Positions 38,309 to 48,900 are shown, counted from the first letter of the stretch. The stretch is DNA of 64,000 bases from Desulfobacterales bacterium (GCA_015231595.1 JADGBH010000007.1:38949-102948); one strand, 5' to 3'. A program made the numbers and translations. Notes: generated by a model from the sequence alone, not told the origin.

Positions 38309-39853
38309 ATGTTACGTAAGTTACCGATAGGTATTCAAACATTTGAAAAAATTATTGACGGCAACTATGTATATATCGATAAAACCCGTTATATTTATGA
38401 GCTAATCAAAAGCGGAAGCGTATATTTTTTATCCAGACCAAGAAGGTTTGGGAAATCCCTTTTGGTATCCACCTTAGAAGCAATATTCAAAAATCAGAGT
38501 GAGCTGTTTAAAGGATTATGGATTGCGGAAAGCGATTATGAATGGGCTGAATATCCTGTGATCAAGATAAGTTTTGGTGGGAAACTGTATGAAAATAAGC
38601 AAACCTTAAAGGACTATATAACTGAAATAATGTTTAAAACAGCCACTTCTTATAATGTGTCTATTGATCACTCAAAACCTTTTGATTCACAGTTCAGAGA
38701 TTTAATCGAATCATTAGAACAGATCAATAAAGTTGTCATCTTGATCGATGAATATGACAAGCCTATTATTGATGTCATCAATAACATTGAATTGGCTAAA
38801 GCTAACAGGGAGACATTGAAGGCGTTCTACTCAGTTATCAAGGAAGCAGATCCATATCTCAGGTTTGTATTTCTGACAGGTGTATCTAAATTTTCAAAAA
38901 TTTCAGTATTTTCAGGGCTAAATAATTTATTTGATATCACTATGCATCGTGAATATGCTGAATTATTAGGTTATACACAAAATGAGCTACTCTATTATTT
39001 CAACGACCATATCAATAAATGGATATTATCAGAACAAAAGGAAAAAGATACTCTTCTATCAAAAATTCAAAAATGGTATAATGGATATCGCTTTTCTTCT
39101 ACGGATGTTCGAGTTTATAATCCCTTTTCGATTCTTTTATTGATGCAAACCAATGAATTCAAAAACTACTGGTTTGAAACAGGCACGCCTACTTTTTTAA
39201 TCAATTTAATCAAAAAAAATGATTATGATATTCGATTGTTTGAACAATTAGAAACTCAAGAAATAGTTTTCGGCTCCTATGATATAGAAGATTTACGGAT
39301 TGAAGCTCTGTTAGTGCAAACCGGCTATTTGACTATTGTAAATTATAAAGAAGAAGATATGTTATATACTTTAAGCTATCCTAATTTTGAGGTCAAAAAT
39401 GCTTTTTTGGAGTATTTATCAGATACAGTCAGCGGGGTTCGTCGCGAGCTTGCTGGAGGTTATATTGTAAGACTTGTCAATGCATTAAAACAAAAGGATT
39501 TAGAGCATTTTTTCGAGATTCTAAGCATTTTTTTTGCTAATATTCCTTATGATATTCAAATCAAACAGGAGCGATATTATCAAACTATTTTTTATTTAGT
39601 ATTTACCTTAATCGGTATGAAAGTAGATGCCGAAGTCAAAACCAATAAAGGCCGAATTGATGCCGTGGTGATTTTAAACAACAAGATTTATATTTTCGAA
39701 TTTAAACTTAATGGCACTTGCGAAGATGCTTTGGCACAAATCAAAGACCGAGAATACGCGCAAAAATATCAAAATTTTAATAAAGAGATCATCCTGATTG
39801 GAGTTGAGTTTTCAGAGCAAGACAAAAATATCGGCAGGTGGATAGCTGCATAA
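38309..39853 (+). CDS. AAA-ATPase-like protein with C-terminal PD-(D/E)XK nuclease domain
   Basis: A 514-residue protein of the AAA-ATPase_like/DUF1703 family. The N-terminal signature is LPIGIQTFEKII then YVYIDKTRYIYEL, with the P-loop SRPRRFGKSLLVSTLE near residue 50 and Walker B-type VVILIDEYDKPI near 150. A helical middle follows. The C-terminal nuclease-like domain has GRIDAVVILNNKIYIFEFKL, containing the D...ExK triad, and DREYAQKY. Such genes are multicopy in many environmental genomes and are often treated as selfish or defence-linked; the true role is not known. AGGAG lies eight bases before the ATG. It is preceded by two GC-rich repeats, which fits acquisition by transfer. Confidence 0.87.
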   Translation: MLRKLPIGIQTFEKIIDGNYVYIDKTRYIYELIKSGSVYFLSRPRRFGKSLLVSTLEAIFKNQSELFKGLWIAESDYEWAEYPVIKISFGGKLYENKQTLKDYITEIMFKTATSYNVSIDHSKPFDSQFRDLIESLEQINKVVILIDEYDKPIIDVINNIELAKANRETLKAFYSVIKEADPYLRFVFLTGVSKFSKISVFSGLNNLFDITMHREYAELLGYTQNELLYYFNDHINKWILSEQKEKDTLLSKIQKWYNGYRFSSTDVRVYNPFSILLLMQTNEFKNYWFETGTPTFLINLIKKNDYDIRLFEQLETQEIVFGSYDIEDLRIEALLVQTGYLTIVNYKEEDMLYTLSYPNFEVKNAFLEYLSDTVSGVRRELAGGYIVRLVNALKQKDLEHFFEILSIFFANIPYDIQIKQERYYQTIFYLVFTLIGMKVDAEVKTNKGRIDAVVILNNKIYIFEFKLNGTCEDALAQIKDREYAQKYQNFNKEIILIGVEFSEQDKNIGRWIAA

Positions 39854-39881
39854 TAAATTGTTAAAGTACTGCGATTGAAAG

Positions 39882-40778
39882 CTACCCAATAATAAATCCA
39901 AATTCATTTTCATTGTTAAAAGAATCAACTACAGTTTTACCAGATATATTAATAAATTTTTTCAGTATTTTTTCTTCCCGCCTCATTATTTTGTCCTTGC
40001 GAGTCATCGCTTCTATATTTCCTGTTATTTGAATTTGACGAGCTGGAACTTCAGTCAATTTTATAAATAAATTTTCGCTATGTCGAAATACTACAGGTAT
40101 TAATTTAAGCATAAATGCAAAATCAAATTTATCCATATTAGTAATATAAGTTGTCCAAGTTATTTCATTTATATCAATACAAACAGGTATTAGTTCTATT
40201 GGTAATACATAGGGCGCAAATATTTTTAATGTATTGATAACAGAAGGGTCTTTATCTATAGCCAAATATGTTTTTAAGTTTGCTTTCTGTTTTTCAAACG
40301 GATAAGAAAGAGGATGCAGTCCACAACCAATATCTATAATTGAATTAGGAGCTTCAATAACATCAAATAATTTTTTATAAAATGAGTCGTAATATGGGAT
40401 TCTCTCTTGCGTAGATACATGAGTTGACATTAGTTCAAGAATAACACGATTTATATCATCGGCTGGGGCTGACGTAGATATAAGCTCACCTAATTTTGTT
40501 TTTAGGTTTATTTCGCAATTTTTGTCTTTATGGTATTGTCGCAGAGTATAATATATTTGTTTTTTTATATCTTTAATAAAAATCTTATATTCTTTAAAAC
40601 GAGTTATATCCTCGCCTGCTCGTCTTTCAGTGATTCTTTTTATTAAATTTGGGTATTTTATAATATTCTTATCTATTATGTTAATGACTTGAACGGGTTC
40701 AATTTTGTATCTTTTACATATACCTTTGACTTCAATATCAAAAATACCTTTTGATAATGACATAAAATTATTATCCAT
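39882..40778 (-). CDS. Homologue of aminoglycoside-resistance 16S rRNA (guanine-1405-N7) methyltransferases (FmrO/Rmt/Arm type)
   Basis: A 298-residue SAM-dependent methyltransferase. The N-terminal helical domain (about 1-110) is followed by MSTHVSTQERIPYYDSFYKK, equivalent to the HASTKERL region of RmtB/ArmA. Next come SAM motif I IIDIGCGLHPLSYPFE (about 147-162), acidic loop YLAIDKDP, and FDFAFMLKLIPV (motif IV region, about 220). The C-terminus has QIQITGNIEAMTRK and a closing strand. The order and key motifs match the FmrO family, which methylates G1405 in helix 44 and confers aminoglycoside resistance. Whether this one acts on 16S rRNA is not shown. Its start overlaps the stop of the Tgt-like gene by eight bases (ATGGATAA), so translation is coupled. 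That pairing is unusual. Confidence 0.82.
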   Translation of the reverse strand: MDNNFMSLSKGIFDIEVKGICKRYKIEPVQVINIIDKNIIKYPNLIKRITERRAGEDITRFKEYKIFIKDIKKQIYYTLRQYHKDKNCEINLKTKLGELISTSAPADDINRVILELMSTHVSTQERIPYYDSFYKKLFDVIEAPNSIIDIGCGLHPLSYPFEKQKANLKTYLAIDKDPSVINTLKIFAPYVLPIELIPVCIDINEITWTTYITNMDKFDFAFMLKLIPVVFRHSENLFIKLTEVPARQIQITGNIEAMTRKDKIMRREEKILKKFINISGKTVVDSFNNENEFGFIIG

Positions 40779-41793
40779 ATATATCCGACCAAGACTTCAT
40801 TAATGCACTATTTGGAAACCAATGAGTATGCTGCTCCAAAATTTTTTGAAGCATTTTATTTAAATCGCCTAATTGAAGAGCATTATGTATATTTTTAATA
40901 GTTTGAAGAATTGTCCATAAATTATGGGAAGCTAATAATCGTTCATCCTTGAAAATCATGGTTATATCAACAAATTCTTTACAGTATTTACAAGAGCATT
41001 TAAATTCTCCGGCAAGTATTGGTCCCATATCCTTAATTGCACCATAGGGAGTCATATACCATCCTTGACGGGCGTAATGAGCATAAGATGATGAGTCAAA
41101 TACATTTGCACCTAAAGCTGACATAAAAGGAAGTTCGACAGGATCTCCAGCGCCATATACATGGATTGGTATATCATCACCGCACATATTCCTTGCATCT
41201 CTTATAACCTTTCCGACAAAACCAAGATCATGGTTTTTATTTAAAAAAGGCACTAAACTGCCCAATGCAAGGTAACTGACGCCTAAATTCATAAGCTCTT
41301 CAGTGCATTGCCGCCGTAAATCATGAAATTTACCGCCCTGCTGAACTCCGGCTAATATTGCTTCATTTACTAATGAGGCTGCTTCTTTAATACGAATTAA
41401 TGTTCTGTTCCATTTCTTTTCGGCAATAGCTCTACGTTCGCCTGGAGGACTTACTAAATCTAAAGGTGAAACAATATCCGAACCAATTTTTTCTTGGAAT
41501 TCTACAATTGTTTTATTTTTTAGATAAAGGCTTCCTTGAAATCCTTGAAATGCCCCTGAATCAGTCATGATAAGTCCTTGAAAATCAATATATTCATGAA
41601 TTTTTTGGCCATTTTCAAATTTGTTTCGGACATTTCTATCTTTATAAAGAAAAAAAGCATTGACAATACACCCTTGAATATCAAATTCTTTTACCCATAA
41701 ATCCATAGGCACTGGACATTCAGCAGGGTGATATACTGGTAAAAATATAGGCAGGTTATACAACCTTCCTTTTCGGCTCTTTATTGATTTCAT
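40771..41793 (-). CDS. Archaeal-type tRNA-guanine transglycosylase-like protein
   Basis: A 340-residue protein of the Tgt superfamily. LIMTDSGAFQGFQ near residue 78 holds the substrate-binding Asp-Ser and has Ala where bacterial Tgt has Gly (DSGGFQ). IHVYGAGDPVELPFMSALG followed by VFDSSSYAHYARQGWYMT near 233 holds the presumed nucleophilic Asp, and is much closer to archaeal TgtA than to bacterial queuine Tgt. The zinc site is CSCKYC near 267-272 with a His about 20 residues later. No PUA domain is present. It probably exchanges guanine for a 7-deazaguanine in RNA, or in DNA like DpdA; no dpd or que genes are nearby. It overlaps the downstream methyltransferase gene. The ribosome site is weak. 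Confidence 0.83.
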   Translation of the reverse strand: MKSIKSRKGRLYNLPIFLPVYHPAECPVPMDLWVKEFDIQGCIVNAFFLYKDRNVRNKFENGQKIHEYIDFQGLIMTDSGAFQGFQGSLYLKNKTIVEFQEKIGSDIVSPLDLVSPPGERRAIAEKKWNRTLIRIKEAASLVNEAILAGVQQGGKFHDLRRQCTEELMNLGVSYLALGSLVPFLNKNHDLGFVGKVIRDARNMCGDDIPIHVYGAGDPVELPFMSALGANVFDSSSYAHYARQGWYMTPYGAIKDMGPILAGEFKCSCKYCKEFVDITMIFKDERLLASHNLWTILQTIKNIHNALQLGDLNKMLQKILEQHTHWFPNSALMKSWSDIYG

Positions 41794-41819
41794 ATTCTTA
41801 AACCATTCTGTAAATTTTT

Positions 41820-41998
41820 AAATTAACGGCATCCTTCATAATACAGGAAAAATAGTTAACACTTTAAAAAAACAATATTTAAACTGGATTCCCGCCTTCG
41901 CGGGAATGACGGCACAATACCCACGTCATTCCCGCGAAGGCGGGAATCCAGACTTAAAACAAAAAGTGTAAACTAAAATTGAAGAATGCCAAATTAAC
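41820..41998. mobile_element. 163-bp MITE-like element with 8-bp target duplication
   Basis: The element 41828-41990 starts GGCATCCTTCAT and ends GAAGAATGCC, which are imperfect terminal inverted repeats. Sub-terminal GTTAACACTTT/AAAGTGTAAAC arms also pair. The centre is two mirror copies of CTGGATTCCCGCCTTCGCGGG then AATGACG. AAATTAAC occurs on both sides (41820-41827 and 41991-41998), giving a clear target-site duplication. No protein is encoded, so transposition would need an enzyme supplied from elsewhere. The right duplication abuts the hrpA stop codon. Confidence 0.8.
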
Positions 41999-44900
41999 CT
42001 ATTTTATCATTTCAATTTCTTTTAATCTATTTTCAAGCTTCTTTTTTGAGACAGGAAATGAAGTTTTAAGCTCTTGGGCAAAAATTGAAATTCTATATTC
42101 TTGCAACATCCAAAAAAATTCAAAAAGCGCGTCTTGTTTTTCTTTTGAACAAAGGAAATTAACTTTTCTTACAAGTTCTTCATATTTAAAAATAAAATCT
42201 CTTACTTCTAAATATTTAGCCTGATCTTTCTGATAATTTATCATGCCTCTTTTGGCTCGAAAATAAATCCCCTTAATGTACCGTTCTATATCAATAAGCT
42301 TTTCTGAGGGGTATATATTCAAAAAATCAGCAGGAACAAGATTATCAAGCTCAGTCCTAAGTTCTTCTATAAATCCATCAAGCACGGATGAATTTTTTAA
42401 AGAAATTTTTAAATCATATAAATACGTCCTCAATTCATCATAGGTTTTGAAGAAACTTTTAATCTTTTCTAATAGATCTCTACCTTTTTCAATAATAACT
42501 TTTTTTGCTGATTCTCCATAGGAAATAAATTCATTTTCATCTTTAATATTTCGGCAAAAAATATCTTTTATTATTCTATTGCAAAGTTGTTTTTCAAAAA
42601 ATTCTATTCCTCCAAAATAATTTGCAATTTTTCTATGTTCCCCAGAAAGAACCATGATTTTTTTTAAAAATTTAAGTTCTAACGAATATTTTATGGAATA
42701 AAGGGCTTGTACTCCTTCAATATGAGAAGTTAAAGCCTTATATGGAGATTCAAAAAGTCTTAAATTAACACATTTATTTCCTTTTTCAAGTCCTGGAAAA
42801 ACCGTCCATGTAAGGCCTACATTGCTTTCTAATTTTATGGCCTCTGGAATAGTTCCAAATATCCAATCAATACAGTTTTCTTTTTCCCATCCTTTTTTTG
42901 CTTCGTCAAATTCTTTTTCGTTATTTAATTTAATAGTTTTAAATAAGATAGATTTATTCCTGCTTGATTCAAGTACCTGTCCGTCTGGCCCTAAAATTGA
43001 AATCCTCATTTTAAGATAAGGAGATATAGCATCGTCTTTCCATAAAACAGAAGGAATTTCTACTCCAAACCGATTACTAATAAAAGTGCTTAATGTATAA
43101 AAAAGCGATTCTTCATTCTTTGGCATTTCATTTAATATAATATCAACTGTTTTTAATATTGGAACAAATATTTTTCTATATGATTTTGGAAGAACTTTAA
43201 TCAATGCTTCAATTTTTTCATGCAGATATGCCGGAATAAGCCAGTCTAATCTTTCATGTTTTATAAATGGAACCGAATCTAAAGGGACTTTAATTGTTAT
43301 TCCATCTTTTTCATCACTCGGGTCAAAATGATATTCACATTTAAAACCGCGTGTTCCAAAATATAACGTATCAGGATACAATGACAGTTTTTCTTCGTCT
43401 ATATCAAAATTTATTAGCATATCCCTGCTAAATTTCAAAAAATCATCGCTGCCTTTTTTCTTTATAATATATTTAAGTGTTTTAAAATCATAAACAATTT
43501 TTAAACGTTCTTTGTAAAAATCAAACAATTTTTCGTCAGAAACAAGAATATCCCTTCTTCTTAGTTTATTTTCAATAACCCTCACAGATTCAACTTCTAA
43601 CAAATTATACTTCATAAATCCAAGTATTTCTATTACTTCTAAATCAATAAGCGCATTTTGAATGAATATCTCAGTTGCTTCTTCAGGATTTGTTCTTCCA
43701 TAGGATACTGTTCTTGAATCTATTATAAGGCCAAAAAGAATAACTTGCTCAGTAGCAATAACTTCTCCTCGTTTTTTGCTCCAAGCAGGCTCAATATAAG
43801 AATACCTGCATAAATCTTTTCCGATCGATTCTAACCATGAACTATGAATCTTTGCATTTGTTCGAGCAAAAAGTCTTGATGTTTCTACAAATTCAAAAGC
43901 AACTATCCATTCTGGAGGAGCTCCGAAAAGAACAGAACCAGGAAAAATCATAGCTTCTTTACCTTTTGCTGCTTTAAATATATTTTTTTCTTTTTGCATT
44001 GCAATATTTGAAAGGTAACCGCTTAAAATTGAACAATGTATTGCCATATAAAGGGGGCTAAAATCTTTCAGTTTAAAATTATTTTTTTTAGGATTTTCTT
44101 GTTCTTCAATTTCTATATCACTTTCTTCAAGAATAGAAACAAGCTGTTCATGGATGTCTATCCACTCTTTTATTTTTCTAAAAGATAAAAAATGTTCCAA
44201 ACATAATTTTTTTAAAGCATTCTTGCTTGGAAGCTCGGAAACTTTCGTATGATACCAATTCCAAATGTTTATAAACGCAGTGAAATCGGACATTGGGTCA
44301 TTAAAAACAGCATGTTTTTTATCGGCTTCCTTTGCTTTTTCAAGAGGTCTTTCCCTTACGTCTTGGGATGCAAGTGCTGATGCAATAATTAAAATATCTT
44401 TAAGACAACCATTTTTTTTAGCTTCAATAAGCATACTTGAAATTCTTGGATCAACTGGAAGTCTTGACATTAGCCAGCCTTTTTTAGTGAGCATCAAATT
44501 TTTTCTGGACTTGAAAGCATCGTTTGGATTTTTATAAGAAATTGCACCAAGTTCAAAAAGAAGATCAAAACCGTCTTTTATATTTCTTTTTAAAGGAGCG
44601 TCAATAAAAGGAAAATCGTATATATTTCCAAGATTTAAAGACATCATTTTAAGAATAACTTCTGCAAGATTTGATCTCAATATTTCAGGAGGAGTGTAAA
44701 CAGATCTGGAATTAAAATCTTCTTCAGAAAAAAGTCGTATACATACCCCATTTTCTATTCTTCCGCATCTTCCTTTTCTCTGATTTAAACTGCTTTGGGA
44801 AACTGAAGAAATCGGAAGGGATGTCGTTCTGGAATTTGGGTTATATTGTGAAACTCTTGCAACTCCTGTATCAATAACATATTTTATGCCAGGAATAGTT

Positions 44901-45805
44901 ATTGAAGTTTCAGCAATATTAGTTGCTACAATTATTTTTCTATCAAATGTTTTTAAAAAAATCCTTGATTGCTCACCAGAGCTAAGCCTTGCATATAATG
45001 GAAGTATAAGAATATTGCTATAACGCCTTGCTGCGATTAATTCGCAGGTTTCCCTTATATCCTGTTCAGTAGGCATAAATATAAGAATATCACCCAAAGT
45101 ATATGATTCAATAAGTTTGATAGTAGCATCAACTGCTGACTCAACGTAACTTGGCTCGTAATCTTCATTTTGTTTAAATTCTATAGGAACATAGTTAAGA
45201 TCAACAGGATAAAGCCTGCCAGACACTTCTATTATTTTTGCATTATTAAAGGCTCTGGAAAATTTTTCAGTATCAATAGTAGCGGATGTTATAATAACTT
45301 TAAGATTTTTCCGTTTAGTTATTATTTTTCTTAAAAGTCCTAAAATAAAATCAATATTCAAACTTCTTTCATGGGCTTCATCCACTATTATAGTATCGTA
45401 ATAGGTTAAATAAGGATTTTTTTGGGCTTCCGTTAATAAGATACCATCTGTCATTATTTTTATGATATTATTTTTATTTAAAGTATCCTGAAACCTTATT
45501 TTATAGCCTACAATATTATTTTCTTCTCCTATTTCTTCGGAAATTCTTTTCGCAATACTTATTGCGGCTATTCTTCTTGGCTGAGTACATCCTATCATTC
45601 CTTTTAAGCCTCTACCAGCAAGAAGGCACAATTTAGGAATTTGAGTCGTTTTGCCGGAACCAGTTTCTCCAGATATAATTAAAACTTGTTCTTTTTTTAT
45701 GTACTCAATTATTTCATCTTTTTTTGATATAATCGGAAGATCAGAATCAAAGGAAAGATTCCCCCATCTGTTTAAATTTTCTTCGATATTAAAATTGGTT
45801 TTCAT
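41999..45805 (-). CDS. hrpA: ATP-dependent RNA helicase HrpA
   Basis: A 1268-residue DEAH-box protein close in length to E. coli HrpA (1300). Walker A ISGETGSGKTTQIPKLC lies near residue 45, with CTQPRRIAA, VDEAHERSLN near 140, ITSATID, then LPLYARLSSGEQ, VATNIAETSITIPGIKYVID and NQRKGRCGR of the second RecA domain. The winged-helix/ratchet (HA2) and OB-fold regions follow (to about 680). A long C-terminal DUF3418-type region (about 690-1268) is specific to HrpA. It is implicated in mRNA processing and ribosome rescue in other bacteria. Its stop codon abuts the MITE target duplication, so the insertion just missed the coding sequence. A repeat at 45830 lies upstream. Confidence 0.93.
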   Translation of the reverse strand: MKTNFNIEENLNRWGNLSFDSDLPIISKKDEIIEYIKKEQVLIISGETGSGKTTQIPKLCLLAGRGLKGMIGCTQPRRIAAISIAKRISEEIGEENNIVGYKIRFQDTLNKNNIIKIMTDGILLTEAQKNPYLTYYDTIIVDEAHERSLNIDFILGLLRKIITKRKNLKVIITSATIDTEKFSRAFNNAKIIEVSGRLYPVDLNYVPIEFKQNEDYEPSYVESAVDATIKLIESYTLGDILIFMPTEQDIRETCELIAARRYSNILILPLYARLSSGEQSRIFLKTFDRKIIVATNIAETSITIPGIKYVIDTGVARVSQYNPNSRTTSLPISSVSQSSLNQRKGRCGRIENGVCIRLFSEEDFNSRSVYTPPEILRSNLAEVILKMMSLNLGNIYDFPFIDAPLKRNIKDGFDLLFELGAISYKNPNDAFKSRKNLMLTKKGWLMSRLPVDPRISSMLIEAKKNGCLKDILIIASALASQDVRERPLEKAKEADKKHAVFNDPMSDFTAFINIWNWYHTKVSELPSKNALKKLCLEHFLSFRKIKEWIDIHEQLVSILEESDIEIEEQENPKKNNFKLKDFSPLYMAIHCSILSGYLSNIAMQKEKNIFKAAKGKEAMIFPGSVLFGAPPEWIVAFEFVETSRLFARTNAKIHSSWLESIGKDLCRYSYIEPAWSKKRGEVIATEQVILFGLIIDSRTVSYGRTNPEEATEIFIQNALIDLEVIEILGFMKYNLLEVESVRVIENKLRRRDILVSDEKLFDFYKERLKIVYDFKTLKYIIKKKGSDDFLKFSRDMLINFDIDEEKLSLYPDTLYFGTRGFKCEYHFDPSDEKDGITIKVPLDSVPFIKHERLDWLIPAYLHEKIEALIKVLPKSYRKIFVPILKTVDIILNEMPKNEESLFYTLSTFISNRFGVEIPSVLWKDDAISPYLKMRISILGPDGQVLESSRNKSILFKTIKLNNEKEFDEAKKGWEKENCIDWIFGTIPEAIKLESNVGLTWTVFPGLEKGNKCVNLRLFESPYKALTSHIEGVQALYSIKYSLELKFLKKIMVLSGEHRKIANYFGGIEFFEKQLCNRIIKDIFCRNIKDENEFISYGESAKKVIIEKGRDLLEKIKSFFKTYDELRTYLYDLKISLKNSSVLDGFIEELRTELDNLVPADFLNIYPSEKLIDIERYIKGIYFRAKRGMINYQKDQAKYLEVRDFIFKYEELVRKVNFLCSKEKQDALFEFFWMLQEYRISIFAQELKTSFPVSKKKLENRLKEIEMIK

Positions 45806-45829
45806 TTTATTTCAATTAGATTTTAAATG

Positions 45830-45942
45830 GTATATATTCTAAAAAAAGAATATAAATAGATAGATAAACAGTCTATATTCAATACTTTTAGCCTTAGCCA
45901 TAGTTAAGCTATTTAACTATATTTCTTTTTTAGAATATAGTT
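45830..45942 (+). repeat. AT-rich palindrome-ended intergenic repeat, copy 2
   Basis: ATATATTCTAAAAAAAGAATATA and a later TTTTTTAGAATATAG hairpin flank TCAATACTTTTAGCCTTAGCCATA. It matches the copy at 17447 in order and spacing. It fills the gap between hrpA and the hybrid kinase. Confidence 0.55.
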
Positions 45943-45956
45943 AAATATTGTGTCTT

Positions 45957-48900
45957 TTAAAGGGATGCTGAATTATCGCTTAAAAAATCAGAAATGGTTT
46001 TAAGGGCAACATCAAAATCATAATCCCGTATCTGATTTTCAAGTTGATCTAAATCCTTTGACGGGAAATATTTTTTTATGATAATCAACTTTGTGTTAAT
46101 TTCTGGGATATCAGCAAGCTCAATTGCTTTCGAAAGATCATTTAAAGCTGATATAAAACTTGGCGGTTTATTTATTTTTTCATCAAAATTATCGTGCCTT
46201 TCATCGGTTTCAGTTTTAAGTGTTTGCAAGGAATCAAGAACTATTTTTAGGGATTCCATTAAATCTTCTATTTGTAAATCGGATGATGCCGCATCTGCAG
46301 CTGATAGTTCTAATACTTGCGCCTTATTCCCTAAGTCAAAAGCTCCTATATTTAAAGCACTGCCTTTTAAACTATGGGCAAGCATTCTAAGAGTCTTAAA
46401 GTCTTTTTGTAAAAATGTTTCTCTTATTCTGCTATCTATATTAGAGCTATTATTAAAAAAGCCTATAATAATTTTTTTGAATGTACTGGCATCAATTGCG
46501 AGTCTGCCCATAGCGGTTTTAATATCTATCCCCGGAAGTTTTTCTGGCAGAATGCTATTAGTAGGAAGCATTTCTACTTGTATATCACTTTCCAAAAATT
46601 CTTGAATTTCTTTTTGATCTACAACTGTAGAAATCATTTCAGGTATTTTTCTTTCTTCAAGATTTAAAAACTTACACAACGTATGAAATAATCTATTTTG
46701 ATTAATGGGTTTAGTCACATACCCATTCATCCCAGCATCAAGGCATTTTTCTTCATCACCTTTCATGGCATGGGCGGTCATAGCGATAATAGGAAGATTT
46801 GCAAATTTAGGATTCTGGCGAATAAGTCGGGTTGCTTCATATCCATCCATTTCAGGCATTTGGATGTCCATGAGAATAGCATCATAATAATTATTTTGAA
46901 GTAATTTTAAAGCTTCTATGCCATTATTAGCGATCCTGACATTAATTCCTGATCCTTCTAAAATTGCTAACGCTATTTCCTGATTCGTAAAATTATCTTC
47001 TGCTACTAAAATATTACATCCCGTAAGTCTTTTTTTATAAACAGACGCCTGAGTAATTATGTTTGTTTTTTTTCTTTCTACTTTAATCGAATCTTTTTTT
47101 AATACGTCCATAATAGTATTAAACAGAAACGAAGCATTTACAGGTTTTGTAAGAAATCCCTTTATTCCTGCTTTTTCTGCATCAGATTGCCCAATTTCTT
47201 TAGCGAAACCAATCAACATGATAATCGGAATATCTATTTTTAATTCGTGAGTTATTTTTCTTGAAAGCTCAAGGCCATCCATACCACTCATCATCTGATC
47301 TATAAAAATAAGTTCAACAGAACCACCTTGGTCACGATCCTTTTTTAGTTTTTCAATAGCGTTTATACCTGAATCAGCCATGTTTACATGCCAACCAAAT
47401 GATTCTAAATATTTTTTTAGTATACGCTGACTTTCACTATGATTGCCTATAGTCAAAATATTTAACTTAGACATATTATTTGGAATTTCAAATCTTTTTT
47501 CCTTAAAATCAGGCTGCCTTTTAAAAGGAATAACAAAATAAAAAGTTGTGCCAATTCCATATTGGCTTTCTACCCATATTTTTCCATCCATTAATTCAAC
47601 AAGCTGCTTGCTGATCGTAAGTCCAAGCCCAGTTCCTCCGTACTTACGACTTGTAGAAGCATCGGCTTGAGAAAAAGGTTTAAAAAGATTTTCAACGTAA
47701 TCAGGCTTCATACCGATTCCTGTATCTTTAACAAAAAATTTTAATGCTACCCTTTTAAGTTTATCTGATTCACATGGCTCAGCTCCAATAATAACGCTCC
47801 CTTCTTTATCTGTAAATTTAACGGCATTGCCTGTAAGATTTGTAAATATTTGCTGTAAACGCATGGAATCTCCAATTAAAGCGCAAGGTAAATTGGGATC
47901 GAAATCAACAATTAATTCTATTCCTTTTTCCATAGTTTTTTGAGCAAACAGATCCCCTATTTTTTCAAAGACCTCATCAAGCATAAATGGTGTTTTTTCT
48001 ATATCTAATTTACCAGCCTCAATTTTAGAAAAGTCTAAAATGTCGTTGATAATTCCAAGTAAAGAATAGGCTGAAGAGTGGATAATCTTAAGATATTTTT
48101 CCATTTTAGGAGAAACTTCGAGGCCAAGAGCAAGATCTGCTGCAGAAATAACGCCATTCATTGGAGTTCTTATTTCATGGCTCATATTGGCTAAAAATTC
48201 ACTTTTAGCTTTGGCAGCGGCAAGAGCAGATTTTTTTGCTTTTTTTAATTTTTTGTTAGCACGTTTTATCTCATCATTACGATTATTTAATTGTGTTTGG
48301 GCTAATTTGAAATTTTTGATAGTAACATTTAGCTCACGATTGGTTGCTTCAATATCCTTAGTTTTTTCATTTACCATATTCTGTAGATTTTTAGTATAAT
48401 CTTTAATATTCTTTGCCATTAGATTAAAAGCGTTAGAAAGAATCTGAAATTCGTCGCGACTATCTAATTCTATATCAACATCATAGTTGTTAGTGGAAAT
48501 TTCTTCTGCTCCTCTAACAAGAGTTTGGATAGAATTATAAATGTTTTTTCTAATGTTAAGAGAAAGGATTAAGACAAAAGTCGTTGTAAGTAAAAACAGT
48601 GCCGAAATACTTAATATTATCCAAAAAATAGTATTTTTTATAGAAGAGTTATCTATTATAATTACAATTTCAAGCAAACCCTTTTGATCTATATCTCCAG
48701 TAATATTAATTATATCTACATCTGCGAGTTTCATTTGATTCAAATATTCGGATAAGGGGATAGGAGTTTTAATATTTTTTTCAAATGTCGAAGTGTTTAC
48801 CAAATTTTTAGAAATCATTAATATATCGGCACCACAAACTTCTTTAAGACTATTGGCAAAACGATGGTTTATTTTATAACCAACTGTAACTGTTCCAACA

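Noticed and set aside
40771..41793. DpdA of a DNA 7-deazaguanine (dpd) system
   Set aside because: No dpdB, dpdC or preQ0 genes are in the window, and the FDSSSYAHYA and DSGAFQ motifs fit archaeal TgtA better. DpdA-like activity is not excluded.
46078..46605. 175-residue plus-strand open frame
   Set aside because: It is antisense to the HPt region of the large hybrid kinase and has no ribosome site.
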